A stretch of DNA of 64,000 nucleotides from Archegozetes longisetosus (taxonomy: Eukaryota; Arthropoda; Arachnida; Sarcoptiformes; Trhypochthoniidae): the NCBI GenBank assembly GCA_018873245.2, contig JAEMBT020000001.1, forward strand, positions 10,326,220 to 10,390,219, written 5' to 3'. Below are positions 46,901 through 58,263 of this stretch, piece after piece. Under the pieces are notes generated by a model that did not search any database, was not told the origin of the DNA, and saw only the letters and a program-made list of their open reading frames with translations. How positions within the stretch are numbered: the stretch's first letter is position 1; each line of letters begins with the position of its first letter. Made by a program: the position numbers and the translations under genes.

Positions 46901-48921
46901 AGAAAGTATAAGAATAGCACAAGAGATGATTGTTTGAACGAATGTTTCATAAAGGAGCTCATTAATAGGAAAAAGTGCATACATTTTAAGGATTTGAAAG
47001 TCGTGCTTAAAATCTATACGAATCACACGGAGCCCAAATTAAGTTTGTGCTCTACACAAAATCAAAGCAAAATTCAAAGTTCAGATTTGTCTAGAAACTC
47101 AATACAGAAATGCAACAAAAAATGTCTGCCTTCGTGTGAAGAGCAACTATTTATTGTTGAATCACGAACACTTCGGGATACTAGTAAAAATTCAACTGCT
47201 GACTTGTATTTTCACAAAAACTATTACATGAATATTATCTATGTTCCAAATATGTTATTTGTTCATTATGTTATTGGTGTCGCGAATCTTATGAGTTTAT
47301 GGCATGGGATCGATTTTACAATTATTAGAAATAGGTTATTCACTTTACTTCAAGTTTTCCTTGTAAAAACTAAAATTCAGCTCAAACTTAGTAATTTGAT
47401 TCAGCTATTGGTGAATATGATGTACTTAAATGCTTTGGTAGTCAAGTTACTGAAAATAATCGAATGGATTATCAAAAATTCTCAGGTATTAAAGTAAAGT
47501 TATTTTCGAGTGATAGGTATTTATAAAATTATTGTTTGCAGTTCATAACAACCCTAATGCTTTCTATTTTATTATTGCAACAATTAATAAAAATAACTAT
47601 CGATTATTCAAAATTTGAAACTATGATCAAGATTGATGTCGAACAGAGACCCGAATTATCAATAATACCAGCAATGAGTGTAGGATCTGAAGTTCTTGAT
47701 CCAAATAATTGGCACAATTTCAAGAAAATATTCGGAGATAAATGTTGTGATCTTGGGAGAGGTATTAGATTTAGAGAATGTTTGATAAGAGAGATTTATG
47801 CTCTCAATCATTCAAAAGAAAGCTTATTCATAGGTTCTCAATACAAATATTTCATTCAATATCTTAGTCTGAAAGCGGGAACTAAAATATTGAATTTAAA
47901 TAAAACTCTGAAATCATTTGATAGCTTGACAATACTATCAAATGTTCGCGAAGAAGAATTAGGCTTACCAATGATTTTATCTACTTTTATATTCGATTTG
48001 AATGATCCAGACTTTAAAAATAACAAAACGGATGGAGAAATACTTACAATTTCATGTGATGCAAACCTTTTCATGAAATTCAAACACAGTTCAAAACCAC
48101 CAGTAATCTATTTATTTTTTCATTCGAATAATATCGATTCTGTGAAACAGAGTGAAGAATATATTAATATTTATGATGGATTTTCATCAACAATCAGCAT
48201 GACATTAAGAGGCACTAAGCGTTCATACATGGAATACATGGGCAGAAAGTGTAGTCATTACAATTCACATAACAAACCATTTGGGGCAATTTCTCAAAGT
48301 GTTTGTTTTCGTAAATGCCTTATAGACTATTGTCAGAGAAAATTTAGATGCAGTCCCTTAATAATCAATGGAATAATCAGTTCAATCGATTATGACAAAA
48401 ATCATTTGAAGGTTTGTTCGAGAGAATCGAATGATTTGTGTAATCAATTAGTTGAAAAAAGTATCAGGACTAAATGTCTAAAATACTGTCCGAAAAATTG
48501 TCTCGACTTTGATGTTCAATTACATAAGCTACTTAGTGGCGAGGAGGATCTGCCAAAAGCAGAAGTGCGATTATTTTGGGACAAATACTATCCGATGCTT
48601 TCTTATATTGAAACTCCTGTTATGACATTTACTGAATATTTGTGTTATTGCGGAGGACTGTTTGGTTTATGGTATGGAAGCAATGCTAATCTTATTTTCA
48701 ATCATATATTAAACCTCGAAAATTGGATTTCATTGAAAGAAATGATTTTTAATTTCAAATTAACTCTTTTCGAAATCGTGAAAAGAGTATTAATCAATTT
48801 TTTCACAATGCTCTTTAAGTTACATGTTAGAAAACAATTGACTGTTGCGATAGACAGCAAAAAGGGAAATCTCAAGCTTGAAATCTCAGATCTAATACAA
48901 AATGATAGAGATTTGAATTAA
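43992..48921 (+). CDS. Three-subunit DEG/ENaC channel fusion (predicted natural concatemer)
   Basis: Exons 43992-44973, 45477-47485 and 47542-48921 join in phase (GTAAGC/TTACAG, GTATTA/TTGCAG) to 1456 residues. Three DEG/ENaC units follow one another, each with TM1, a YLxF/YxxF lead-in, a large Cys-rich ectodomain and TM2: unit 1 TM1 about 22-43, TM2 about 442-469; unit 2 TM1 about 521-541, TM2 about 921-945; unit 3 TM1 about 998-1016, TM2 about 1361-1385. LPAITLC (unit 1) and IPAITLC (unit 2) match the family. Exon 2 runs open from the middle of unit 1 through all of unit 2, so that junction needs no splicing. Links between units are about 50 residues, predicted cytoplasmic, matching the N-in/C-in topology. 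The pore filters are unusual: GLA, GID and GSN instead of GxS. DEG/ENaC channels are trimers; one chain could supply all three subunits. Confidence 0.78.
44335..44485 (+). repeat. Three tandem repeats of about 17-19 codons in the first ectodomain
   Basis: The protein reads FNRYTNRTESYTNYSF, FNRETNKTQVLYDYTR, FNSKTNKTEVVFDITK in succession, each with an N-x-T glycosylation site. They lie in the finger/knuckle part after the first strand and have no counterpart in units 2 and 3. Confidence 0.8.
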
Positions 48922-48926
48922 ATAAA
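48921..48926 (+). terminator. Poly(A) signal overlapping the DEG/ENaC stop codon
   Basis: AATAAA starts at the last base of the TAA stop (48919-48921), implying a very short 3' untranslated region. No equivalent signal is conspicuous after units 1 or 2. Confidence 0.5.
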
Positions 48927-49903
48927 AGCAAATAATTGTTGGTAAAAACACTAATTGTTGTGGAAATTTGTATAAATGAAAATGCTGCCTTTTATGCGTT
49001 GCACTTTAAAAGCCTATGATTATGATGCGCGGCGTCTCCTGCCACCAGACTTAGAGTGAAAGGAACTCTATCACAGCTCTTTTCGTCCCAAAAAATTTAC
49101 ACTTTCAAATAGATTTTACATCGCTTGAAAGTTTGAATTGATTTTAAATAGTCAATCGAATCTTTTGTAAAGTTTGCTCACCTATTAGGAATTTTTGGAA
49201 AGCTAGTTTAGGCTAGTTTAGATTATGCCAGGTTACTAAAATTACAGTAAGGAAAAGCTGCGTTAGTGCTTTTTCCAACAAAACAGAGTGAAAAGAGAAA
49301 TGTCTGTTCTATGTATTGTTAATCTTTTCATATATTCTTGATAATAGTAAACTATTGAACTGAATATACCTCTGTTTAATTGAACGGCTCATAAGTTTCA
49401 ATAAGAAACAGAATAGTACATTTCTGACACGAGGCCATGGTTTGACAGTTGAAGAGATCATCTGATGGCTACTGATAATGAAATGTGATGTAAAACTTGT
49501 TGTAATGCAAGCAAAAATTGCTTTACAGAAAAATCTAACCTTTACATCAAGCATTAGCTAAAATTATGTTCTGCTCTAAAACATTAAAGTTTTAAGCCTC
49601 AATTAAATGGGTCTCATTTTAGTCTATTAAAAGTGATTGAGATCTTCCGAGGTTATTTTTAACGATAATTTTCACTTCCACTATACCTCAAAGAAAGATC
49701 GAAATTTACCTTTGAGTCCAATAAATTTTATGTTTACTAAAAAATATAATTAGTCCTTCATTTCCTATATAATTTTTTATTTTTGACATTTTTTTATAAG
49801 ATAAAAGAATGACTTAAATATTAAGAGTTTTATTTTCCTTTCTATTTCACACATCTCTTAGTATTGTTGAGTTTTATTTTGATATTTAAAATTGGGTTGT
49901 ATA
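48927..49903. other. No gene seen
   Basis: Includes a GC-richer patch (GATGCGCGGCGTCTCCTGCC near 49023) and a minus frame at 49309-49554 without recognisable content; nothing supported. Confidence 0.45.
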
Positions 49904-50086
49904 CAGACTGACCACCTCTCGCGCAACTCACGTGAGTCTCATAATAATAACTCGCTAATAATTGATCTAACTCATAGTAGTAAAATTTTTCACGTCACTT
50001 AAGTGTAAAACTTATTGATCTCTAAAATTTCATTGAAAGTTCAGCCCGTTTGTATAAAATCTCACGCAACCGAGGTGGTCAGTCTG
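49904..50086. mobile_element. 183-bp MITE with perfect 15-bp ends
   Basis: CAGACTGACCACCTC at the left and GAGGTGGTCAGTCTG at the right are exact complements. Flanks GTTGTATA / GTTGTTTA suggest an 8-bp, hAT-type duplication with one change. Confidence 0.88.
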
Positions 50087-50390
50087 GTTGTTTATAAAGT
50101 TTGAAATCTGTCTCTCGATAATGAGTTTCGAAGTTTCGATATGAATGTTCATGATAGAAATAATTTCCCCCGATTAAATTTTACGAGATTTAACTATAAC
50201 AATCATAAAGTTTACATATTATTTTGCAACAAAGCTTGTTGTATCCAAAATATTGTCACATTTATTTTTGTAGCGTAGGATCGAAATAAAAATAAAGAAC
50301 TCGAACAAATTCTTTTATGCAGTCCTTAATATAATGGTTAATTCGATCTAAAAAATTCAAGTCAGAGGCTTTAATGTGGGATTACAATAG

Positions 50391-51230
50391 AGGTGTACAA
50401 TTCAAAGAAAATCGAGTCCCATCCCATTCCGTACCGAAGAGGCTAACTTTGTGCCGTCCCGTCCCATCCCGTTTTATCCCGTTCATGTCATTCCTATAGA
50501 AACTATCAATTGTAACAATTGTATAATAGTGGTGGATACAGCGAGTCTTTATTATATAATGAAATAGATGCGAAATTTCAACTTTAGTTAAAACAATATT
50601 GTTTCAATTCTTATCAAAGTTAAATCTAATATAAAGCACTTTTTCAATATTTTCAGGATCTAAATTAGATCTTCTATCTGCAAGTAGTAACGAAAATAGT
50701 ATAACGTATTTACATATTATAAAAACGATTATTAGTGCAAACTTTCATTCATATCAAACTGTATTGAAGTCAAGCCAAAAGTTTGATAAAGATATGAAAA
50801 GTTGTATTAGCTTTAAACCGTTAATAATTTAAACTCCCTTTCAATTTAAAAGTAGTGTTCAACACTTATACTCATAATCTAAAACCTAAGACTCAGATTA
50901 AAAAAATACCGAATGACTAAAGCCTTAAATACAATATATGGACACTAGTGCTTAATAAGCCTTTTTTATATTTTTCAATATAGAAGATGCTCCCTTTGTA
51001 GCCAAAGCTTGAAGTGTTTTTATAACTATATTTTGTTTAAGACGTTCACCAATTACGTTTTTGTATTTTCTTAGAAAAATTTGTACTTTTAAGAGACTGG
51101 GACATAAAATTCTGTCCCATTATACGGTACGGGATCTCTACGAGATTTCTGAAAATCATCAGTCATCCCGTCCCATTCCGTGTCTAAATTTTTAATTCCA
51201 TGCCGTCCCGTCCCGTGGGATCATTAGTAA
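50391..51230. repeat. Probable decayed DNA element with GTCCCGTCCC motifs
   Basis: Left part has CCCATCCCATTCCGTACCGA and GCCGTCCCGTCCCATCCCGT; right part has GTCATCCCGTCCCATTCCGT and GCCGTCCCGTCCCGTGGGAT. These occur at both ends of an AT-rich core, as in subterminal repeats of hAT-type elements. Exact ends are not clear. Confidence 0.4.
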
Positions 51231-51237
51231 GTCTTCT

Positions 51238-51345
51238 ACCGTAGCACGTCTTTGCTTCAAAAACATTTACTTCCAACGTCTTTACTTCCAGCACATTACT
51301 TCCAATGTCTTTACTTCCAATGCGTCTTTGTTTCCAATACGTTTT
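51238..51345. repeat. Degenerate minisatellite (TCTTTACTTCCAA)n
   Basis: About six imperfect units such as ACGTCTTTACTTCCA and ATGTCTTTACTTCCA in succession; noncoding. Confidence 0.6.
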
Positions 51346-52329
51346 TACGTCTAATGACTAAAATACAGTTAGTTCCAAAATATTCAATGAAAACTTTAAA
51401 ATAAACTCAAACTGAAATCAACAGAATCAAACGGGTTTGATGTGAAAATAACTAATATTTCCTTATATTTTATTGAATTTTACCTGATTGAGATGAGCTC
51501 TAATGAATAACATTGAATCCTTACGAGATGTGTAATTCATTAAGCATTAAGAATTCTATAGAATTTTAATGAATTAGATTGCATTAACTATATTTCACGT
51601 AATATATATAAATTGGTGTGATTCCGCACAATTCAGTTAAATTTCACTGAACTCTGCTTTGCAAACCTCAAACTTTCTCAATCTACAATCATTACCCTTT
51701 ATCGAATTAATCTTATTTACGATAAATAAAGTTTTATTATTCTAGCTCTTTTTGAATTATTTAGCAGGACACTATTGGTTTTAGGGTAAGTTGCAAAAAA
51801 TTTATAACTATACTTTACAACTAATACTTGATGGAGAATTCGATGAACTTTGATTTTTATAAATTCTTAAAACAAGGTAATGAAATGTGTACTTCTCTTC
51901 ATAATCTCAATTTCGAAATTTGCTTGCGAGATTTATTGTCACAAATGATTGCTATTGATAATAATTGATAATAGCTTGCTTATTCAATATTATGGAATTT
52001 AAATGTATTAGGCGATTCGCTTAATTTAAAAATAAGCCTATTCTTTTTTCGGCAACAAGATATCAAGGCGTTAGTCGAAATGTTAGCCTTTTGAAAAGCT
52101 TTTAAAATTTAAAAGGCTTATAGAAGTCTAAAGTTTAAGTCTTCACGGCTGAAATTTAATCATTATAACCAGCTTGTCCCAAACGCTTATAATTAAATTC
52201 TTTATCATAATCAGCCTGTTGTACGAAAGACGAGAGTAGAAATAGAAACCTAACCTAACCTAACGTTTCACTCCAGTAACTGAAACTCGAAAAAATTCTT
52301 TTATGTTTTCTAACTAAAAGGTAAAACTT
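51346..52329. other. Noncoding; TATA-Inr-AATAAA cluster and a telomere-like triplet
   Basis: ATATATAAATTGG near 51606, an initiator-like CAATTCAGTTAAA near 51637 and AATAAAG near 51725, followed by TAGCAGGACACTATTGG, are spaced as in an LTR with a following primer-binding region, but no partner LTR or coding was found. 52247-52264 is (CCTAA)3, the complement of the arthropod telomere repeat TTAGG. Confidence 0.35.
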
Positions 52330-52756
52330 TGAATGCATTTATCCCAAAATGTACTTATTACAGATACGACGATATAGTTCCAAAGCGACGAAATTGCGAT
52401 AGTTATCCAAAAAGTCAAATTGTATAATATTGTTGTATAAGTTTGTTTCTGACATGATTTAGAATACTGTGATCATCGACTGCCGTAAGAAAAAATTTAA
52501 ATTTCAAATCATTATCAAGTGCATCTCTTGCCCAAGTCTTTCTGATTGCCTTTCTTCGTTCATAGTATTTTCATGAGTTTTTTGCAAGCGAGTGAACAAA
52601 TATTTGTATCTAATATTTTTGGCATTCACTAGGTTGAATCAAAATTTTCTTGGTCAATTCTAATTCTTCCTTAGTATGACGATATTTACGAGTATTACAA
52701 ATAACTGTTTCAAATGTTAATAGAATTAAAATAAACATTAAAATGTTGAATTGCAT
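52330..52756 (-). pseudogene. GT31 beta-1,3-glycosyltransferase-like remnant
   Basis: The minus-strand ATG at 52756 opens a membrane anchor or signal (MQFNILMFILILLTFETVIC), then a stop. Further on, shifted frames read YLFTRLQKTHENTMN, RKAIRKTWARDALDNDLKFK then FFLTAV, and DNYRNFVALELYRRICNKYI. The order (motif with RxAIRxTWA, then F.L., then DxYxNLTxK) is that of GT31 Golgi glycosyltransferases, but the last motif is degraded and stops intervene. Short and truncated, so nonfunctional. Confidence 0.5.
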
Positions 52757-53059
52757 TTTTGATATATAAGTATAGTCTTTGATTCACATAATGTGCACTG
52801 TTACGTGCAACAAAACTTCCTCAAATACATTTACTGTAAGCACATGCATTACAATTTACATTTATTACCTTTACCATATTCAGCGTCGCTACAAGTAAAT
52901 AAGCTTTTTTCAAGATAAGCTACTAAACATAGAGACTCAGATATTTAGTAATGAATTTTGGAAGTCATAAAGTTAATGATTGTGTCATAAAACAATTGAC
53001 AAAGATGGGTTTCACTATACATATTATATTTCATAATTATTCTATTAAAGATTTTCCAA

Positions 53060-53530
53060 TCATTCGTTACAACTGTGGACTACAATTTTTTCTAGTTTTA
53101 CTTTAAAAATCTCGCTAAAATCAACAAAATGTCATCATTTCTTGAGAATTTAGTTATTACTCAGTCATATATCTGATTTTGAATGACAAAAAATCCCGAT
53201 TTGACTTATAATTTTATTTTAAAAAATTATTTTCTGGCAACAACTTTCTAATGACAGAAATTTGCCCTAACATTACAGTGCTTCGTGTTTCCTATATGTA
53301 TCGCAGTGTTGTGATGTCGCTACTAGCAATTTGAACCACTAATGACGCTGTAGCAGATAACAACTAGAAATTAATTAATTAGTAAATTAAAACTTCGAAG
53401 ACAAGAACTAACTATGATTCTGAAAGCATTTGGACTAACCTAGAGCAGATATAAAACTTGGAAAACGTGGGGTAAAGTTTTGCCCCACAGCTAATTTTAC
53501 GTTTTACTCGTACGAAAAAATATGGCTTGA
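53060..53530 (-). mobile_element. Old copy of the piggyBac-type MITE
   Basis: Homologous in reverse orientation to 58467-58941: shared ATTCGTTACAACTGTGG end, TCTGGCAACA, GATGTCGCTACTAGCAATT, CTGTAGCAGATAACAACTAG and ACGTGGGGTAAAGTTTTGCC. Termini are eroded and TTAA flanks are not preserved. Confidence 0.7.
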
Positions 53531-54205
53531 ATTTTTTTCCTCAAATAAGAGATTGCAAAAGTGCTGTTAAGTTACATTACCTTAAGAGACTTCTTAATAA
53601 CATAATATTTTATATTATTTTTCTTTAATTGTGAGAATAGTGTCTAATCATAAGATTATATCGCATGAGACAAGAATAAGTAGCACAATTAGAAGTCATA
53701 GGCCAATATGCACAAGTAGAGACTTAAGTAAACTCTTTTAAACATTAGTTGTGCAATGAGTTTTAAAGCACACTTCAGGTTTTAAGTCGGTTTTGAGACT
53801 TATAACTGTTTTAAATAGAGTTGCGCATACGGGCCGTAGAGTTTATAAGATATTTATTATAGTATAATATAATTATACAATATGTTCTTTTCCTGTCTAG
53901 GTGCTGGCAGCCCACCGCTCTGGTAGGTGTCTTAATGTATACGTTTTAGTGTTTAGTTACAAGCGCAAGGTTCAGACTCAAAAAATATTCAATTAATGAA
54001 TGAGGCTAAATGACTAAAACTTAATATTGAATATCAAGATTTCGGTTTGTTTTATCATTAGTGAGAAGCCCTTTTGATATTTTCTGATAGTGAAGAGGCT
54101 CCTCTTGCAATCAAAGCTTCAATTGATTTTCAACATTACTGACTGAATAAGAGCTTTAGAAAGTACAGGTTTGCTCTGCCTAGCCAACATATCTTATGAA
54201 CAATA
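53531..54205. other. No gene seen
   Basis: AT-rich spacer between two MITEs; nothing supported. Confidence 0.45.
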
Positions 54206-54706
54206 CAAAGCTTGGTAAGGTTTCGGAATAGAAGGCAGACAGAGAAAATTCATTGTCTGCTACTTTTGCCCTGAACTGGTTTCGCAATCTGCAAAATCAT
54301 AGAACATAAAGATTGTAATTTTCTTTTAATACTTATACCATTATTTCTCAATTTTTCTATTAATTACATACAGCTAAGTCAAAATATACAGATAAAAATA
54401 TTGATTTTAATGTTAGAAATTAAACTATAAATTTGCTTTATTACTCTTTAAACTTTGTTTCATAAGGTGTCCTAAAAACTTTGAATATTTCATCTGCCTC
54501 TATAAAACTCAGTTCAAATTTATTCTGACTTAATAACTGTACTTATCTTTATATAATTCACTTGTATTTCTTTAATTATTTGCATAAGTTTTCAAACTTA
54601 TTCGTAACAAAGATCCTATAGTAGGTTTGGAAAAACTTCGGTTATGAGATTGTTCAGTTAGGGTATTACTACTGCCTCCTATTCCGAAAGCCTACCCAAA
54701 GCTTTA
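54206..54706. mobile_element. 501-bp MITE with about 30-bp ends and TA flanks
   Basis: Left CAAAGCTTGGTAAGGTTTCG then GAATAGAAGGCAG; the complement of the right end reads TAAAGCTTTGGGTAGGCTTT then CGGAATAGGAGGCAG. TA flanks both sides (54204-54205, 54707-54708), suggesting a Tc1/mariner-type element. Confidence 0.7.
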
Positions 54707-54871
54707 TATTAAAATTTACAAGTGAAGTTTTTCTCGATTTCTTATTTTTTATTTATTTGACTTAATCTATAAGATTGATATAATTTTCTGAAATTTTTTA
54801 TTATTGAGTGGTATTATTCAATAACAAACCATTAGAGATATTGCAAAACAAACAATTTCAGAGCTATTATC

Positions 54872-55673
54872 TCAGCCGTAGATGTAAGGCTTCCATAGCT
54901 TCTCACATTCCTCAGTTTTGAGTCCATATCCAAAATTTCCATTCGGTTTAAGACTTTTCGAGAATTCATAATGATGTTGAATGACATGATTATTAGTAAC
55001 ATAATATTCAGGCCATTCTATGCCATCTCGTGCTGGAGGATAACTAAATCAAGCATAGAATAGATATCAATGTTAGCATTGACGGAAAATTGAAAGGATA
55101 TTTCTAGTAGAAGTATTCTAATTGTTACCCGTTTTTAGCAAAATAGGTAAAAGTTTCGATCATATTCTTTGAAAGTTCTTGCTCTTCAGCTGAAAAAATC
55201 TGTGGAGTACGTAACGAGAAACCAAAACTGGTATTAAATCTGACCCATGACACGTTCCCTGCCATTTGGAACAGAAGTCTTCACTTATTGTCGATTTACC
55301 AGTGAAGTAATACTGATATACTTTGGTTTGTGATCTATCATTTTCGAACAATAATTTAGAGAACAACATAGTTGTGCATGTTATGTAGAAATCACCCAGT
55401 GCAATTCCTTTCAAAGTACAAAATTTATATATATTAACAAAAGTTTCAGTCGAAAAAATTAAGATTGCTTTTAATTTGAAAAGCTCTCATAACTATATCT
55501 CACGGGGGAGGGTATTGAAGTGTAAATCTCAGAATTTGATAAATTTGTTTACAAGCTAATTTCAATGCGCTGATTACGAATGTAAAGTTTATTTTTGCGT
55601 AAAGTGAAATCTACGTACTTTTTGAACAGTTTCCTAGTAGCCATTGTTCTCAATATTAATAGTAATCAAAAAC

Positions 55674-55710
<37 letters not shown>

Positions 55711-57963
55711 TTTATGATAATGAATATAAATTAAAGTTTATCTTAATATTAGATAATTTAATTTGACTTTTGGTCTCTTTTGTTGTATTGACTCAATTCT
55801 AAAACGGTTTTGGGACTAAAACAAATAAAAAATTTTTGTCAACAAAAGATTAATTCATTGGTATCTCATTTCAGAACTTATTTCATTTATTGATTTCTTA
55901 TTCTCAACCGAATGATGGAAATTTCAAGAATTCAAATAACATTTCGAATGTTCATTGACTTCTGCATTGTTCAAACCTTAATGGAAGATCCTTTAGAACT
56001 TTTTTTTTAAGAACTTATTAAGAGCTTGTTAAAAACTTTAAACATCTTATTAATTAATAAATATAACATCCAATTATTATACGATAAAATAATGTTGGCT
56101 TCATTTAAAAAACAATGAAAAAGATCATAAACAATAGTTAAATAAACCTTTTTTGAAAGAAATATAACTAATAGAAAAGATAAGAATTGATAATATTATA
56201 TCTTTCTTTTAGAGAAAACTCTTAATCAATATTGATACTATTACTTTGATCTCAATCTTAAATTCGAGAATATAAATTATATCTGTTTTACTTTAAATGA
56301 GCAAACTTGTTACCAGGATTGTTTTCAATGTTCAGGTGTTTTTATTACTTGTAGCTGGTGCATAAATCCTCTTTACACATTTCTTTATAAATTACCACAT
56401 TTGTTGTGGTTTTCAGGACTAAATTTTAACTTTACGCAAAAATAAACTTGATATTCGTAACTAGCACATTGGAATTAGCTTGTAAAATTTTTTTTATCAA
56501 ATTCTGAGATTTAAATTTCGATACCTTCCTCGTCAGTCCAATTTTAGCTACAACACTTTCACTGTAATATTCAATTGACTTGATAGGTTAAGGTCTGAAA
56601 AAGCGTTTTCCTACTGCTTATAATCAGGCATTAACTGTATTATAACCTTCTCTACGTGTTGTAACGAATATAAAGGTTAACAATAATCATGCATTTAATC
56701 ACAAAAGATAGGATCTAATTCATTTTTACCGATTGTTCTTCGAATAGTATCGTAATCATCATTTCGTAAACGAGATAAATACAGTTTTGCGACATCATCT
56801 CCATTAACAGTTTTATAAGAATTAATGAGCTTTTCAGATAGCTTCTTAAGTTCTTCATATGCCTGTAATTTTGTCAGATTTGCAGGATTTTTAAGAGCAT
56901 ATTTGATTGGATCGATTCTACCAGCCAACACCCAACTGCCCTCATCATCAGTAAAACCTGCCATAAGTCTAAGATTCTTCTTGTAATTTCCATTCATGAG
57001 CATTTCAATAGGTTTTTGAGGAAGAAATTCATCGCCATATCTGACTTGTGACATAAAAGCTGCCGTATCTGTTGTCAGGTCTTTCCTATCTCCAGCTCGA
57101 ACTAATTTTTCAGGTGAAATATTTTGTAAGCATTCGATCACTGTTTTGGTGAAATTGAGTCCATCTCCACATTCAGCAAATTTTGCAACTTTAAGCCAAT
57201 TATTTATAGCTTTTGATGGATTTTCTCCAGTCAAATGAGAGAGTGGTCCGGCAGACATCATAATAGCATTCTTGTACAGATGTCTAGATATTGGAGACAA
57301 TATATGTAGGCCTACAGACCAACTGCCAGCGCTTTCACCAAATATAGTGATCTGCTCTGGATCTCCACCAAAAACTGCGATATTATCTTTAACCCATTGT
57401 AGAGCTAATGCTTGATCCCAAAGACCTACATTTCCTGGCGCTTCATCAGTGCCAGTATATAAAAATCCTAAGGCTTGTAATCTATAATTAATAGTAACGA
57501 CTACAACATCACCTCTTGAGGCAAGAATTTCAGCATTAAATATTTCAAAACTAGCAGAACCTCCTATAAGAGCACCACCGTGTATCCAAAACATGACAGG
57601 TTTGAGTTGACTTCCAATTTTTGGTGACCATATGTTTAGATAAAGACAATCTTCACTCATGTTATGACTTGTGTATAGTGAATTTTTTATGTCCGTATTT
57701 TGATAACAAACATTTGGCCATTTAGTCGCATCAATAGGTTTTTCATATTTGAATGGTATGGGTTTTTTGAATCTTAATTTACCAATCGGTGGCTCAGCAT
57801 ATGGTATGCCCAAAAAGTAATCGATTTCTTTTCCTTCAACTGTTTTGTTTAATCCATTAAATTTTTTTGGTTTTGTTGTAACATTTATTCCATCGTCTGC
57901 TTCAATGCTATTAAAAATAAAACAAAAGCATAAAACAATCAAGTTAAATGATTTAAGCTTCAT
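54872..57963 (-). CDS. Secreted carboxylesterase (COesterase family) with a one-base frameshift
   Basis: Exons 57963-56730, 55407-55129 and 55043-54872. Exon 1 begins with a signal peptide (MKLKSFNLIVLCFCFIFNSI) and carries FLGIPYAEPPIGKLRF, the oxyanion loop WIHGGALIGG, the EDCLYLN motif, nucleophile GESAGSWSV and acid-region FTDDEGSW. The first donor (GTAAAA at 56729) and acceptor (GAAAG) join as TIRRTIG to IALGDFYITC. Exon 2 has the catalytic His (GTCHGSDLIPV), then a run of four T (55224-55227 on this strand A) where one extra base is needed to reach FGFSLRTPQIFSAEEQELSK and the phase of exon 3 (WPEYYV...GYGLKTEECEKLWKP). All catalytic residues are present, so this could be an assembly error, an allele or a recent loss. 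Role probably ester or xenobiotic hydrolysis outside the cell. Confidence 0.78.
55500..56536. mobile_element. About 1-kb nonautonomous element in carboxylesterase intron 1
   Basis: Ends of about 110 bp are inverted: GGGTATTGAAGTGTAAATCT then CAGAATTTGATAAA, GCTAATTTCAATG and TTATTTTTGCGTAAAGT at 55507-55610, with their complements at 56420-56530. The centre is AT-rich with no transposase frame. Target duplication unclear. Confidence 0.65.
55676..55708. repeat. (AG)16 microsatellite
   Basis: Uninterrupted AG dinucleotides within intron 1 of the carboxylesterase gene. Confidence 0.95.
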
Positions 57964-58263
57964 CTTATTCTCAAATATACTAAAATTGCTTTTGAATTAT
58001 GTTTGGTAGTTATATCAACACAGAGCAAGTTTTAAGTTTTAATATAAATGATTTATATCTGATTAAAAATGTTATCGAAAAACATTTGTGAAATTCCCCA
58101 CAATATTTTCAACTATGGAAGTGTAAGTTCGTTGTGAATAATGAATGTCATTTTTATCAAATTGAATGAGATAAGATTATATAACTTTTGGTCGAAAATG
58201 ATTTAATATAAAATATATTAAAAGTCTTCACTATAAAAATTTTATTTAAAATTGAATCATGAA
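57964..58263. promoter_or_regulatory. Upstream region of the carboxylesterase gene
   Basis: AT-rich, with no clear TATA box on the minus strand; no other feature seen. Confidence 0.35.

Noticed and set aside
45578-47497. Reading the middle channel ORF as a separate gene with its own start
   Set aside because: The frame is open upstream through the Cys-rich part and TM2 of unit 1 and joins in phase to exon 1, and no stop separates the units.
49309-49554. 81-codon minus frame
   Set aside because: No recognisable motif, splice context or conservation evidence.
51605-51740. Solo LTR call
   Set aside because: TATA, initiator and AATAAA spacing is suggestive, but no second LTR, clear TG...CA ends or target duplication could be shown.
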